DNA from: RPQJ01 sp963731105
Lineage (GTDB): Bacteria; Pseudomonadota; Gammaproteobacteria; Steroidobacterales; Steroidobacteraceae
Assembly (NCBI GenBank): GCA_963731105.1
Contig: CAVSUM010000016.1
Span: 432,122 to 496,121 of the forward strand
Length of the DNA stretch: 64,000 nucleotides
Direction of reading: 5' to 3'
Shown here: positions 8,463 through 18,032 of the stretch, one piece after another
How the letters are laid out: each line of letters starts with the position of its first letter
Numbering within the stretch: the first letter of the stretch is position 1
Notes under the pieces: model-generated
What the model was told of the DNA's origin: nothing
The model's database searches: none
Seen by the model: only the letters and a program-made list of their open reading frames with translations
Translations under genes and position numbers: made by a program

Positions 8463-10735
8463 TTATTCGAGCAGCGCCGGCTCTTCCGCCGACCGCACCT
8501 CGATCTTGAGCTGCTGCCCGTCCGCCGTCGTCTCGACGAACGCGTGGCCGCCCTTGGCCAGCCGGCCGAACAGCAGTTCCTCGGCGAGCGGCCGCTTGAT
8601 GTGCTCCTGGATGACGCGCGCCATCGGCCGGGCGCCCATCTTCGGGTCGTAGCCGCGCTGCGCGATCCAGGCCCGGGCCTCGTCCGACAAGTGCAGCGCC
8701 ACGCCCTTCTGCTCGAGCTGCGCTTCCACCTCGACCAGCAGCTTGTCGACCACGCGCTGGATGGTACGTTCGTCGAGGGCCTCGAACTGCACGATCGCGT
8801 CGAGGCGGTTGCGGAACTCCGGCGCGAACAGTCGGCGGATTGCCTCCATGCCGTCCGGCGCATTGTCCGACGCGACGAAACCGATCGACGCGCGGCTCAT
8901 CTCGGCGGCGCCGGCGTTGGTGGTCATCACGATCACCACGTGGCGGAAATCGGCCTTGCGCCCGTTGTTGTCGGTCAGCGTGCCGTGGTCCATCACCTGC
9001 AGCAGCAGGTTGAACACGTCCGGGTGTGCCTTCTCGATCTCGTCGAGCAGCAGCACGCAGTGCGGGTTCTTGGTGATCGCCTCGGTGAGCAGGCCGCCCT
9101 GGTCGAAGCCCACGTAGCCCGGCGGCGCGCCGATCAGCCGCGACACGGTGTGGCGCTCCATGTACTCCGACATGTCGAAGCGCACCAGCTCGACGCCGAG
9201 CACCGCCGCCAGCTGGCGGGTCACCTCGGTCTTGCCGACGCCGGTGGGCCCGCGAACAGGAACGAGCCGACCGGCTTGCGCTGGTCGCCGAGCCCCGAGC
9301 GCGACATCTTGATGGCCGCCGACAGCGTCTCGATCGCCTTGTCCTGGCCGTAGATCACCAGCTTCAGGTTGCGCTCGAGGTTGCGCAGCACGTCGCGGTC
9401 GCTCGACGACACGGTCTTCGGCGGGATGCGCGCCATGCGCGCCACGACGTCCTCGATCTGCGTGACCGTCACCACCGGCTCGCGATCGGCCACCGGCTTG
9501 ACGCGCTGCCGCGCGCCGGCCTCGTCGATCACGTCGATGGCCTTGTCGGGCAGGTGGCGATCGTTGATGTGGCGCGCCGACAGCTCGGCCGCTGCGATCA
9601 GCGCCTCGTCGGCGTAGCGGATGCCGTGGTGCTCCTCGAACTTCGGGCGCAGGCCGCGCAGGATCTCGATGGTCTCGGCGACCGACGGCTCGACCACGTC
9701 GATCTTCTGGAAGCGCCGCGTCAGCGCGTGGTCCTTCTCGAAAATGCCGCGGAACTCCTGGTAGGTGGTCGAGCCGATGCAGCGCAGCTCGCCGTTGGCC
9801 AGCGCGGGCTTGATCAGGTTCGACGCGTCCATGACGCCGCCGGAGGCCGCCCCGGCGCCGATCACGGTGTGGATCTCGTCGATGAACAGGATCGCGCCCG
9901 GCTCCTTCTTCAGTTCCGACAGCACGCCCTTCAGGCGCTTCTCGAAGTCGCCGCGATACTTGGTGCCGGCGATCAGCGAGCCGAGGTCGAGCGAGTACAC
10001 CGTGCTGCCCGCCAGCACCTCGGGCACCTTGCCCTCGACGATCAGCCGCGCCAGGCCCTCGACCAGCGCCGTCTTGCCGACGCCCGCCTCGCCCACGTAC
10101 AGGGGGTTGTTCTTGCGGCGCCGGCACAGGATCTCGACCGTGCGCTCGATCTCGAGCTGGCGACCGATCAGCGGGTCGATGCGGCCGTCGGCGGCGAGCC
10201 GGTTGAGGTTGGTGGCGTACTTCTCGAGCGCGGAAGCGCCCTCGCCCTCGCGCTCGGCCTCCGGTTGCGCGCCCTCCTCGCCGCGCTGCTCGCGCTCGTC
10301 ACCCGACTTGGCGAGGCCGTGCGAGATGAAGTTCACGACGTCGAGTCGCGACACGTCCTGCAGCGTGAGCAGGTAGGCGGCGTGCGAGTGCTTCTCGCTG
10401 AAGATCGCCACCAGCACGTTGGCGACCGACACTTCCTTCTTGCCGCTCGACTGCACGTGGAACACCGCGCGCTGCAGCACGCGCTGGAAACCGAGCGTCG
10501 GCTGCACCTCGCGCTCGTCGTCCTGCTTGAGGCGCGGCGTGGTCTGCTCGATGAACTCGGCCAGCTCGCGGCGCAGGCGCGTGGCATCGGCGCCGCACGC
10601 GCGCAGGATCTCGCGCACTTTCGGCGTGTCGATGATCGCGAGCAGCAGGTGCTCGACGGTCATGAATTCGTGGCGTGCCTCCCGTGCCGACTGGAAGGCC
10701 TCGTTCAGGCAGAGCTCGAGTTCGCTGCTCAACAC
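8463..10735 (-). CDS. clpA: ATP-dependent Clp protease ATPase subunit ClpA, frameshifted
   Basis: Hexameric AAA+ unfoldase that feeds substrates to ClpP, with ClpS as adaptor. The N-domain (MLSSELELCLNEAFQSAREA), first ATPase (YVGEAGVGKTALVEGLA, then ILFIDEIHTVIGAG), second ATPase (Walker B VLLLDEIEKAHPDVFN) and C-terminal ClpB-D2-small domain are all present, about 757 residues in total. The frame breaks inside the second Walker A. FLFAGP is followed by TGVGKTEV in another frame, as if one C were missing from a GGGCCCC run near 9246-9251. Everything on both sides is conserved, so this is most likely a sequencing error. Confidence 0.92.
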
Positions 10736-10739
10736 GGCT

Positions 10740-11057
10740 TCAGGCCTCTTCCATAGTGCACAGGAGTGGGTGCTGGTGCTGCCGGGCGTAGGTCGTGACC
10801 TGCGCCACCTTGGTCTCGGCGATCTCGAAGGTGTAGACGCCGCACACGCCCTTGCCGCGGGTGTGCACCTCCAGCATGACGCGGGTCGCCGCAGTCCGGT
10901 CCATGCCGAAGATGTGCTCGAGCACGTCCACGACGAACTCCATCGGCGTGTAGTCGTCGTTCAGGAGCACGACCTGGTAGAGCGGCGGCCGCTTGGTCGC
11001 CGGCTGCGCCTCCTCCACCACCAGCCCGTGGCCCCGTTCGGTCCGTTCGTCGCTCAT
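10740..11057 (-). CDS. clpS: ATP-dependent Clp protease adaptor ClpS
   Basis: Adaptor that hands N-degron substrates to ClpA. The 105 residues contain the family's core YQVVLLNDDYTPMEFVV (Asn-Asp-Asp of the N-end binding pocket) and VMLEVHTRGKGVCGVYT with the conserved His. It lies four bases upstream of clpA on the same strand, with a good promoter at 11083-11111. With aat next door, this stretch encodes most of the Leu/Phe N-degron route. Confidence 0.97.
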   Translation of the reverse strand: MSDERTERGHGLVVEEAQPATKRPPLYQVVLLNDDYTPMEFVVDVLEHIFGMDRTAATRVMLEVHTRGKGVCGVYTFEIAETKVAQVTTYARQHQHPLLCTMEEA

Positions 11058-11082
11058 GTCCTGCCGTTGCTCCCGCCATGCC

Positions 11083-11111
11083 TATATAGGGCCACACCCG
11101 CGCCCTGACAA
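11083..11111 (-). promoter_or_regulatory. Predicted sigma-70 promoter for clpS-clpA
   Basis: On the minus strand, TTGTCA (11111-11106) and TATATA (11088-11083) are separated by exactly 17 bases, which predicts a leader of about 20 bases before the clpS ATG at 11057. Confidence 0.65.
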
Positions 11112-11166
11112 GCGCCGCGGCGCAGACCGTGGAATGCTCGCCGCATCCGGTATTTACGCAAGCGTC

Positions 11167-11196
11167 TTGAGGCGGCGTCCCGCAAGTCCGTATCAT
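11167..11196 (+). promoter_or_regulatory. Predicted sigma-70 promoter for gspC-D-E-F
   Basis: TTGAGG (11167-11172) and TATCAT (11191-11196) with an 18-base spacer, about 50 bases before the gspC ATG. It is back to back with the clpS promoter in a 189-base divergent gap. Confidence 0.5.
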
Positions 11197-11246
11197 GCGG
11201 CAACCCCGGCGCCACCCGACCCGGGAGAGACGACTCTGCCCGCTCA

Positions 11247-12227
11247 ATGCAGCTGCCCAAGCTCCTGACTCACTTCACCTCGGCCGCCCGCCGGGGTGGC
11301 TCCGTTGCGTGGGCGCAGTCGCTGCCGCTGTGGGTGTCGGTGGCACTGGTGCTGCTGCTCGCCTGGCAGGCCGTGCAGCTCACCTGGACCCTGCTGGGCG
11401 CACAGCGGGCCCCTGCCTCCGGGCCTGCCGCCTCGAGCGCGCCGCTGGCTGCCACGACCCCCGCCATCGACGTCGATGCCATCGTCGACGCCCACCTGTT
11501 CGGCGTGGCGGGCGTCCCGGATCCGGCGAGCACCGACCCGAACGCGGTCGCCGCGACGCAGATGAACCTGGTGCTGGTGGGCACGATCGCCCACTCGGAC
11601 CCGGAGCGTGGCTACGCCATCATCGGCGACAGCGCGGCCACCGCGAAGGTCTACGCGGTGGGCAAGACGATTACGGGCGGCACCAGGCTGCATGCGGTTT
11701 ATGCGGACCGGGTGATCCTCGACCGCGGTGGCAAGCTCGAGGCGCTGTTGCTGCCGAAGAAATTCGACGGCGGTGGACTGGTGGCGGCGGCGCCGCTGCC
11801 CGGGGCGGCTGCGGACGGCGCGCTGCTCGGCCAGCGCCTGCAGGAACTCGCCGCCCAGAACCCGGCCGCGATCACCGAGATCATCCGGCCGCAGCCGGTG
11901 TTCGCCAACGGCCAGCAGCGTGGCTTCCGGGTGTACCCGGGCCGCAACCGCCAGCAGTTCGCCAAGCTGGGGCTGATGCCGGGCGACCTGGTCACGGCCA
12001 TCAATGGCACGCCGCTCGACGACCCGTCGCGCGGCATGGAGATCCTGCAGACCATGAACAGCGCGACGCAGGTCACGGTCACCGTGGAGCGCAATGGCCA
12101 GAGTTCGCAGATCAGCATCAACAACGCCCAGTTGTCGGCCGGCGCGGACGCGGTCGAGGCTTTGCCTGAGGCGATCCCGGTGAGCGAGATGCCCGAGATC
12201 CCGGTCGCCACGGATCCCGCGGAGTGA
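11247..12227 (+). CDS. gspC: Type II secretion system protein GspC
   Basis: Inner-membrane component linking the assembly platform to the secretin. The 326 residues have one membrane segment (about 29-48, LPLWVSVALVLLLAWQAVQL) and the HR domain beginning IDVDAIVDAHLFGVAG. A C-terminal PDZ domain (about 215-290) is recognisable from GFRVYPGRNRQQFAKLGLMPGDLV. It ends in a short acidic/proline tail. Its stop is almost joined to gspD, so it heads a gspC-D-E-F operon. Confidence 0.9.
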   Translation: MQLPKLLTHFTSAARRGGSVAWAQSLPLWVSVALVLLLAWQAVQLTWTLLGAQRAPASGPAASSAPLAATTPAIDVDAIVDAHLFGVAGVPDPASTDPNAVAATQMNLVLVGTIAHSDPERGYAIIGDSAATAKVYAVGKTITGGTRLHAVYADRVILDRGGKLEALLLPKKFDGGGLVAAAPLPGAAADGALLGQRLQELAAQNPAAITEIIRPQPVFANGQQRGFRVYPGRNRQQFAKLGLMPGDLVTAINGTPLDDPSRGMEILQTMNSATQVTVTVERNGQSSQISINNAQLSAGADAVEALPEAIPVSEMPEIPVATDPAE

Positions 12228-12229
12228 CG

Positions 12230-14413
12230 ATGAAACGCAAGCTGCTCGATCGGGTTGTCCTGAGGCTCGCCGGCGGCGCGCTCGCCGCGGCCATGGCTCT
12301 CGCCGTCCCCGGGACCGTGCCTGCCCAGTCGCAGGGCGCGATCACGCCGAACTACAAGGACGCGGACCTCGGCCAGATCATCGAGGCGGTGAGCGCCGTC
12401 ACCGGCAAGAACTTCATCGTCGACCCCAGGGTACGCGCCCAGGTGACGATGCTGTCCTCGACGCCGATGTCGCCGAACGCGTTCTACGAGGCCTTCCTGT
12501 CGATCCTGCAGGTGCACGGCTTCGTGGCGGTGCCCTCGGGCGACGTGGTCAAGATCATCCCCGACGCCAATGCGCGCCAGATACCGGCCAACGACCTGCC
12601 GGGCAGCGTCAGCGCCACCTCTGACGAGATCGTCACCCAGGTGGTGGCGGTCAAGAACGTGAGCGCCGCCCAGCTGGTGCCGATCCTGCGGCCGCTCATT
12701 CCGCAGTACGGCCACCTCGCCGCCTACCCTGCCTCCAACATGCTGATCATCTCGGACCGCGCTTCGAACGTGAATCGCATGGTCCGCATCATCCAGCGCC
12801 TCGACTCGGGCGGCGACGAGGAGATCGACGTCATCCCGATGCAGCACGCGAGCGCTGCCGAGGTGGTGCGCACCGTGAGCTCGCTGTACGTCAGCGCCGC
12901 CGCCGAGGGCGGCGGCATGCCGACCGTGAAGCTGGTGGCCGACGAGCGCACCAACAGCATCCTGGTGAGCGGCGAGGCCTCGCAGCGCCTGCGCCTCAAG
13001 ACCCTGATCACGCACCTGGACACGCCGCTCGAGGCGGGCGGTGACACCCAGGTACGCTACCTGCGCTACGCCGATGCCGAGAAGATCTCGCAGAAGCTGC
13101 GCGAGCAGCTGCAGGGCATCGTCGCCGCCACCACGCCCGGCGCCGGCGGGGCCGCGGCCGCCACGGGCGCGGCTCCCGCGGCCATGTCGGGCGGCATCGA
13201 CAAGGGCATCAGCATCTGGGCCGAGCCGCAGACCAACGCGCTGGTGGTGACCGCGCCGCCCAAGGTCATGCGCTCGGTCATGTCGATCGTCGACCGGCTC
13301 GACATCCGCCGCGCGCAGGTGCTGGTCGAGGCGATCCTGGTCGAGATGTCCTACGACAAGTCGATGGACCTCGGCATCAACTGGCTGGTCGCCGACACCG
13401 ACGCCGACGGCATCTCGGTTCCCGCTGGCGGCTTCGTACAGCCGGTCGACGGCACCGGCATCGGCCAGATCATCCAGGGCATACTCAATCCCGAAGCGCT
13501 CGCCGGCCTGCCGAGCGGCCTGACCCTGGGCCTGGGCCAGATCGTCGAGAACGGCACCAGCTGGGCCGCGCTGATCCGTGCCATCGGCGGCATCGGCAAT
13601 ACCAACATCATCGCCACGCCGTCGATCGTCACGCTCGACAACGAGGAAGCCGAGATCAAGATCGCCCAGGAAGTGCCGTTCGTGACCGGGCAGTACACCA
13701 ACCAGGGCGTCAGCGGCCCGAGCGGCAACGTCAACCCGTTCCAGACCATCCAGCGCGAGGAAGTGGGCAACATCCTCAAGATCACGCCGCAGATCAACGA
13801 GGGCGACTCGGTGATGCTGAAGATCTCGCAGGAGGCCTCGAGCATCGCGGCCAGCTCGCAGCAGGTCAGCACCAACGACCTGATCACCAACAAGCGCACC
13901 ATCAGCACCAACGTGATGGTCGAGGACGGCGGCATCATCGTGCTCGGCGGCCTGATCTCCGACGAGGTGCGCGAGAGCAAGTCGCAGGTGCCGTTCCTTG
14001 GTGCGATCCCGGTGATCGGCGAACTGTTCAAGACCCGCAGCGTCGACAAGGTGAAGACCAACCTGATGGTGTTCATCCGCCCGCGCATCATGCGCGACGG
14101 CGTCGACGCCGCCATCGAGACCAACGCCAAGTACAACTACATCCGCCAGCAGCAGATCGAGCGCAACGGCGGCAAGGTCACGCTGTTGCCGGGCGAGCGC
14201 CAGCCGACGCTGCCGGCACTCGAGTCAGTGGTGCCGCCGGAGCTGCTCAACCCGGCACGCGACGCGGTGCGGTCTGACGCGAAGCGGCCGAGCGCGCCAT
14301 GGCCTCGAGCCCAAGCGTCACGGCGCCTGCTGCCGCCGCCCGACCACCCGCCGGTGACGCCGACGACGCCGTTCGGCACACCGCCGACCCCGCCGCCGGG
14401 CACGAAGCCGTGA
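12230..14413 (+). CDS. gspD: Type II secretion system secretin GspD
   Basis: Outer-membrane channel of type II secretion. A signal peptide (about 1-32, cleavage after VPAQS or nearby) precedes the N0 domain (ITPNYKDADLGQIIEAVS) and N1-N3 repeats. A Gly/Ala-rich loop interrupts N3 (about 300-320). The secretin domain shows VPFVTGQYTNQ and the closing IPVIGELFKTRSVDKVKTNLMVFIRP split across its C-terminal half. A proline-rich tail of about 50 residues follows. ATG 12230 is preferred, and GTG 12224 overlapping the gspC stop is possible. No S-domain pilotin-binding motif is obvious. Confidence 0.93.
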   Translation: MKRKLLDRVVLRLAGGALAAAMALAVPGTVPAQSQGAITPNYKDADLGQIIEAVSAVTGKNFIVDPRVRAQVTMLSSTPMSPNAFYEAFLSILQVHGFVAVPSGDVVKIIPDANARQIPANDLPGSVSATSDEIVTQVVAVKNVSAAQLVPILRPLIPQYGHLAAYPASNMLIISDRASNVNRMVRIIQRLDSGGDEEIDVIPMQHASAAEVVRTVSSLYVSAAAEGGGMPTVKLVADERTNSILVSGEASQRLRLKTLITHLDTPLEAGGDTQVRYLRYADAEKISQKLREQLQGIVAATTPGAGGAAAATGAAPAAMSGGIDKGISIWAEPQTNALVVTAPPKVMRSVMSIVDRLDIRRAQVLVEAILVEMSYDKSMDLGINWLVADTDADGISVPAGGFVQPVDGTGIGQIIQGILNPEALAGLPSGLTLGLGQIVENGTSWAALIRAIGGIGNTNIIATPSIVTLDNEEAEIKIAQEVPFVTGQYTNQGVSGPSGNVNPFQTIQREEVGNILKITPQINEGDSVMLKISQEASSIAASSQQVSTNDLITNKRTISTNVMVEDGGIIVLGGLISDEVRESKSQVPFLGAIPVIGELFKTRSVDKVKTNLMVFIRPRIMRDGVDAAIETNAKYNYIRQQQIERNGGKVTLLPGERQPTLPALESVVPPELLNPARDAVRSDAKRPSAPWPRAQASRRLLPPPDHPPVTPTTPFGTPPTPPPGTKP

Positions 14414-15933
14414 GCACGGCCACCACCGACGAAGCCATCATTGCCGCCGCAGGACGGGTAGCCGAGCCGCCGCGTCCGCTGCCGTTCACGTTCGCCAAGC
14501 GCCACGGCGTGCTGGTGCGCGGGCTTTCGGAGTCGAATGCCGAGGTCGCCGTGCGCAGCGACGCCTCGCCGCTCGCCGTCGCCGAGGTGCGCCGCCACCT
14601 GCGCCGGCCGCTGGTGGTCGAGCGCGTGGACCCCGAGCGCTTCGAGCTGCTGCTGCGCCAGGTCTACGAGGGCGGCTCGAACGCCGCGATGGACGCGATG
14701 GGCGGGCTCGAGGAGGACACCGACCTCGGCAGCCTCGCGCAGGAGATCCCGGAGCCGTCCGACCTGCTCGAGAGCGAGGACGAGGCGCCGGTCATCCGCC
14801 TGATCAACGCGCTGCTCACGCAGGCGGTGAAGGAGAACGCCTCCGACATCCACATCGAGCCGTTCGAGAACCGGCTGGTGATCCGCTTCCGGGTGGACGG
14901 GGTGCTGCGCGAGGTGCTGCAGACCAAGCGCGCGGTGGCGCCGCTGATCGTCTCGCGCATCAAGGTCATGTCGCGGCTCGACATCGCCGAGAAGCGCCTG
15001 CCGCAGGACGGCCGCATCTCGCTGCGCGTCGCCGGCCGCGCGGTGGACGTGCGCGTCTCGACCATCCCCGCCGGGCACGGCGAGCGCGTGGTGCTGCGCC
15101 TGCTCGACAAGCAGGCCGGCCGCCTCGACCTCGGCTCGCTCGGCATGGACTCGGTGACGCAGGGCCTGGTGGACGAGCTGATCCACAAGCCGAACGGCAT
15201 CCTGCTCGTGACCGGCCCCACCGGCTCCGGCAAGACCACCACGCTGTACGCCGCGCTCGACCGCATCAACGACCGCACGCGCAACATCATGACGGTCGAG
15301 GACCCGATCGAGTACTACATCGACGGCATCGGCCAGACGCAGGTCAACACCCGCGTCGAGATGACCTTCGCCCGCGGCCTGCGCGCCATCCTGCGCCAGG
15401 ACCCGGACGTGGTGATGGTCGGCGAAATCCGCGACCTCGAGACCGCGCAGATCGCAGTGCAGTCGTCGTTGACCGGCCACCTCGTGCTGTCGACGCTGCA
15501 CACCAACACCGCGACCGGCGCCATGACCCGCCTGCGCGACATGGGGATCGAGCCGTTCCTGCTCGCGTCGAGCCTGGTCGGCGTGCTCGCGCAGCGCCTG
15601 GTGCGCGTGCTCAACCCCGCGACCCGGGAGGCCTACACCGCGGGCGAGTACGAGCGCCGGCTGCTCAACCTGCCGGCTGACGCGCCCTCGCCCACGCTGT
15701 ACCGACCGAATCCCCGGGACCCGACCGGCGGCTACAAGGGCCGCACCGGCATCTACGAACTGGTGCAGGTCGACGAGCACATGCGCACCATGATCCACGA
15801 CGGCGCCTCCGAGCTCGATCTCGAGCGCTACGCGCGCATGCGCACGCCGGGCATCCGCGACGACGGCCGCGCCAAGGTGCTGTCGGGCGTCACGACCATC
15901 GAGGAAGTCCTCAAGGTCACGCGCGAGGACTGA
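14410..15933 (+). CDS. gspE: Type II secretion system ATPase GspE
   Basis: Cytoplasmic ATPase that powers pseudopilus assembly. Visible motifs are the N-terminal GspE domain, Walker A GPTGSGKTTTLYAALD, the Asp box TVEDPIEY, Walker B DPDVVMVGEIRD and the His box LVLSTLHTN. The four-cysteine zinc motif usually found near residue 400 is gone: the region reads VLNPATREAY and YRPNPRDPTGGYKGRTG with no Cys. I choose GTG 14410, which overlaps the gspD stop (GTGA) and gives 507 residues. An in-frame ATG at 14299 lies deep inside gspD. Confidence 0.93.
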   Translation: MSTATTDEAIIAAAGRVAEPPRPLPFTFAKRHGVLVRGLSESNAEVAVRSDASPLAVAEVRRHLRRPLVVERVDPERFELLLRQVYEGGSNAAMDAMGGLEEDTDLGSLAQEIPEPSDLLESEDEAPVIRLINALLTQAVKENASDIHIEPFENRLVIRFRVDGVLREVLQTKRAVAPLIVSRIKVMSRLDIAEKRLPQDGRISLRVAGRAVDVRVSTIPAGHGERVVLRLLDKQAGRLDLGSLGMDSVTQGLVDELIHKPNGILLVTGPTGSGKTTTLYAALDRINDRTRNIMTVEDPIEYYIDGIGQTQVNTRVEMTFARGLRAILRQDPDVVMVGEIRDLETAQIAVQSSLTGHLVLSTLHTNTATGAMTRLRDMGIEPFLLASSLVGVLAQRLVRVLNPATREAYTAGEYERRLLNLPADAPSPTLYRPNPRDPTGGYKGRTGIYELVQVDEHMRTMIHDGASELDLERYARMRTPGIRDDGRAKVLSGVTTIEEVLKVTRED

Positions 15934-15936
15934 TCC

Positions 15937-17163
15937 ATGGGAGCCTTCGAGTACGTCGCCGTCGACGCGGCCGGGCGCGAACGCAAGGGCGTCGTCGAGG
16001 GCGACACGCCGCGGCATGTGCGCCAGCTGTTGCGCGAGCAGGGCCTGTTGCCGGTCGCGGTCGACGAGGTGGTGGAGCAGAAGCAGCAGGATGGGCGTTC
16101 GGCCCGCGTGGGTTGGCGCCTGCAGCGCGGGCTGAGCGCCGCCGACCTGGCGCTGGTCACTCGCCAGCTGGCCACGCTGGTCAAGTCGGGGCTGCCGCTC
16201 GAGGAGGCCCTGCTCGCCGTCTCGCAGCAGACCGACAAGCCGCGCGTGCGCAGCATCATCCTGGGCGTGCGCTCCAAGGTCATGGAAGGCCACACGCTGG
16301 CCGACGGCCTCTCGGACTTTCCGGGCTCGTTCCCCGAGATCTACCGCGCCACCGTCGCCGCGAGCGAGCAGTCCGGCCACCTCGACGCGGTGCTCGAGCG
16401 GCTCGCCGACTACACCGACAATCGCCAGCAGCTGCGCAGCCGCACCCTGAGCGCCATGCTCTACCCGGTGATGCTGTTCGTGGTGTGCGTGGCGATCGTG
16501 TTCTTCCTGCTGGTGTCGGTGGTGCCGAAGGTCGTCGAGGTGTTCCGCACCAGCGAGGCCGAGCTGCCGCTGCTCACCCAGATGCTGATCTCAGGCAGCG
16601 ACTTCATGCGCCAGTACGGCGTGTGGCTCGCCATCGTCCTCGCCGGCGCGTTCTTCCTGTTCACGCGCTGGCTGCGCGTCGAGTCGAACCGTCGCCGCTG
16701 GCACCAGTTCCTGCTGCGCCTGCCGCTGGTCGGCAAGGTCGTGCGCGGCAGCAACACCGCCCGCTTCGCCCGCACGCTGAGCACCCTCACCGCCAGCACC
16801 GTGCCGGTGCTCGAGGCGCTCCGGATCTCGAGCGAGGTCGTGACCAACCTGCCGATGAAGGGCGCGGTAGAGGAAGCTGCGGTGCGCGTGCGCGAGGGCG
16901 CACCGATCGGCCGCTCGCTCGGCTCGAGCCGCGTGTTCCCGCCGATGATGATCCACCTGATCTCGAGCGGCGAGACCAGCGGCGAGCTCGACACCATGCT
17001 GGAGCGGGCCGCGGTGCACCAGGAGCGCGAGCTCGACTCCATCCTGCAGGCGGTGGTCGGCCTGCTCGGCCCGCTGATGATCCTGGTGATGGGCGGGCTG
17101 GTGCTGGTGATCGTGCTGGCGATGCTGCTGCCGATCTTCGAGCTGAACCAGCTGGTGAAGTGA
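15937..17163 (+). CDS. gspF: Type II secretion system inner-membrane protein GspF
   Basis: Polytopic platform protein that contacts GspE. The 408 residues contain the N-terminal F-domain start MGAFEYVAVDAAGRERKG, two repeated T2SSF domains (about 70-195 and 275-400) and three membrane segments (about 172-195, 225-245, 375-400). It lies three bases after gspE. gspG and the other pseudopilin and GspL/M/N genes do not follow. A palindromic repeat and the convergent yhhQ come next. Confidence 0.94.
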   Translation: MGAFEYVAVDAAGRERKGVVEGDTPRHVRQLLREQGLLPVAVDEVVEQKQQDGRSARVGWRLQRGLSAADLALVTRQLATLVKSGLPLEEALLAVSQQTDKPRVRSIILGVRSKVMEGHTLADGLSDFPGSFPEIYRATVAASEQSGHLDAVLERLADYTDNRQQLRSRTLSAMLYPVMLFVVCVAIVFFLLVSVVPKVVEVFRTSEAELPLLTQMLISGSDFMRQYGVWLAIVLAGAFFLFTRWLRVESNRRRWHQFLLRLPLVGKVVRGSNTARFARTLSTLTASTVPVLEALRISSEVVTNLPMKGAVEEAAVRVREGAPIGRSLGSSRVFPPMMIHLISSGETSGELDTMLERAAVHQERELDSILQAVVGLLGPLMILVMGGLVLVIVLAMLLPIFELNQLVK

Positions 17164-17180
17164 GGGGAAGCAGGGAAGAG

Positions 17181-17232
17181 ATAGGGGACATTCTCCTGTT
17201 TTTCTGTCGAAAACCAGGAGAATGTCCCCTAT
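17181..17232. repeat. GGGGAC-type hairpin between gspF and yhhQ
   Basis: Arms ATAGGGGACATTCTCCTG (17181-17198) and CAGGAGAATGTCCCCTAT (17215-17232) are perfect complements, and the TTTTC/GAAAA centre extends the stem. The yhhQ stop lies in the right arm in the context GAAAATAG, exactly as at rarA. A trail of TGTCCCC-type units (17247-17266) continues into the 3' end of yhhQ. It could terminate both convergent transcripts. Confidence 0.85.
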
Positions 17233-18032
17233 TTTCCACCGTCCGCTGTCCCCTGTCCCCTATCCCTCCCGCCGCTTCCGCCTTCAACCGCTCCGCCTCC
17301 CCGCGGCCCCAGGTACCGCTCGATCGCGCGCCGCGCCAGGTAGATGAGCGGGATCAGCGCGATCGCCGCCGCGAGCTTGTAGAGGTAGTTGACGGTGCCC
17401 ACCGCCAGGAACAGCGACACCGGCCACTGCTGCGGTCCGAGCACGAAGGCGATGTAGAGCACCACGAAGCTGTCCACCAGCTGCGACACGGCGGTCGAAC
17501 CGGTGGCACGCAGCCAGATCCAGCGCTCGCCGGTCGCGGCGCGGATCCGGTGGAAGATGCGGACGTCGATCAGCTGGCCGACCAGGAACGCGACGATCGA
17601 GCCGCCGATGGTCCACAGCCCCTGGCCGAACACGCCGGCGAACGCCGCCTGCATGTCGGGCACGCCGCGCTCGGCGTTCACCGTCACCCACCACGCCGCG
17701 GGCGCGAGCCGGATCGCGACGAAGGCGAACAGGAACGCGTAGCAGATCAGTCCGACCGCGACGAATGAGATGAAGCGCACGCCGCGCCGGCCGAAGTACT
17801 CGTTGATCACGTCCGTCATCACGAACACGATCGGCCACAGCAGCACGCCGGCGGTGAAGCTCAGCGAGCCCGACTGGCCGAACAGGGTCCAGCCGAACGG
17901 TTGCAGCCCGAGCGTGGGCTCGAGGGCGAAGATCTTCACGCCGACGAACTCGGCGATGATGGCGTTGGCGGCGAAGAACGCGGCGAGCACGATGTAGAGC
18001 CGCGTCGATCGCGACGTGAGCGATGTGCTCAT
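17229..18032 (-). CDS. yhhQ: Queuosine precursor transporter, YhhQ family
   Basis: Membrane protein of the ECF-like VUT/YhhQ family, which takes up queuosine precursors such as preQ0 in E. coli. The 267 residues have six predicted membrane segments and the family signatures FVMTDVINEYFGRRG and GGSIVAFLVGQLIDVRIFH. The last 22 residues (GGAVEGGSGG...GGK) are low-complexity and read through the adjoining repeat. E. coli YhhQ is 221 residues, so this tail is extra. Its start overlaps the hslR stop by three bases. QueG, which acts in queuosine synthesis, is encoded elsewhere in the window. Confidence 0.88.
   Translation of the reverse strand: MSTSLTSRSTRLYIVLAAFFAANAIIAEFVGVKIFALEPTLGLQPFGWTLFGQSGSLSFTAGVLLWPIVFVMTDVINEYFGRRGVRFISFVAVGLICYAFLFAFVAIRLAPAAWWVTVNAERGVPDMQAAFAGVFGQGLWTIGGSIVAFLVGQLIDVRIFHRIRAATGERWIWLRATGSTAVSQLVDSFVVLYIAFVLGPQQWPVSLFLAVGTVNYLYKLAAAIALIPLIYLARRAIERYLGPRGGGAVEGGSGGRDRGQGTADGGK

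Noticed and set aside
14299..14409. GspE starting at ATG 14299.
   Set aside because: It would overlap gspD by 115 bases with an Ala/Pro-rich leader. GTG 14410 gives the usual four-base overlap seen at other junctions in the window.
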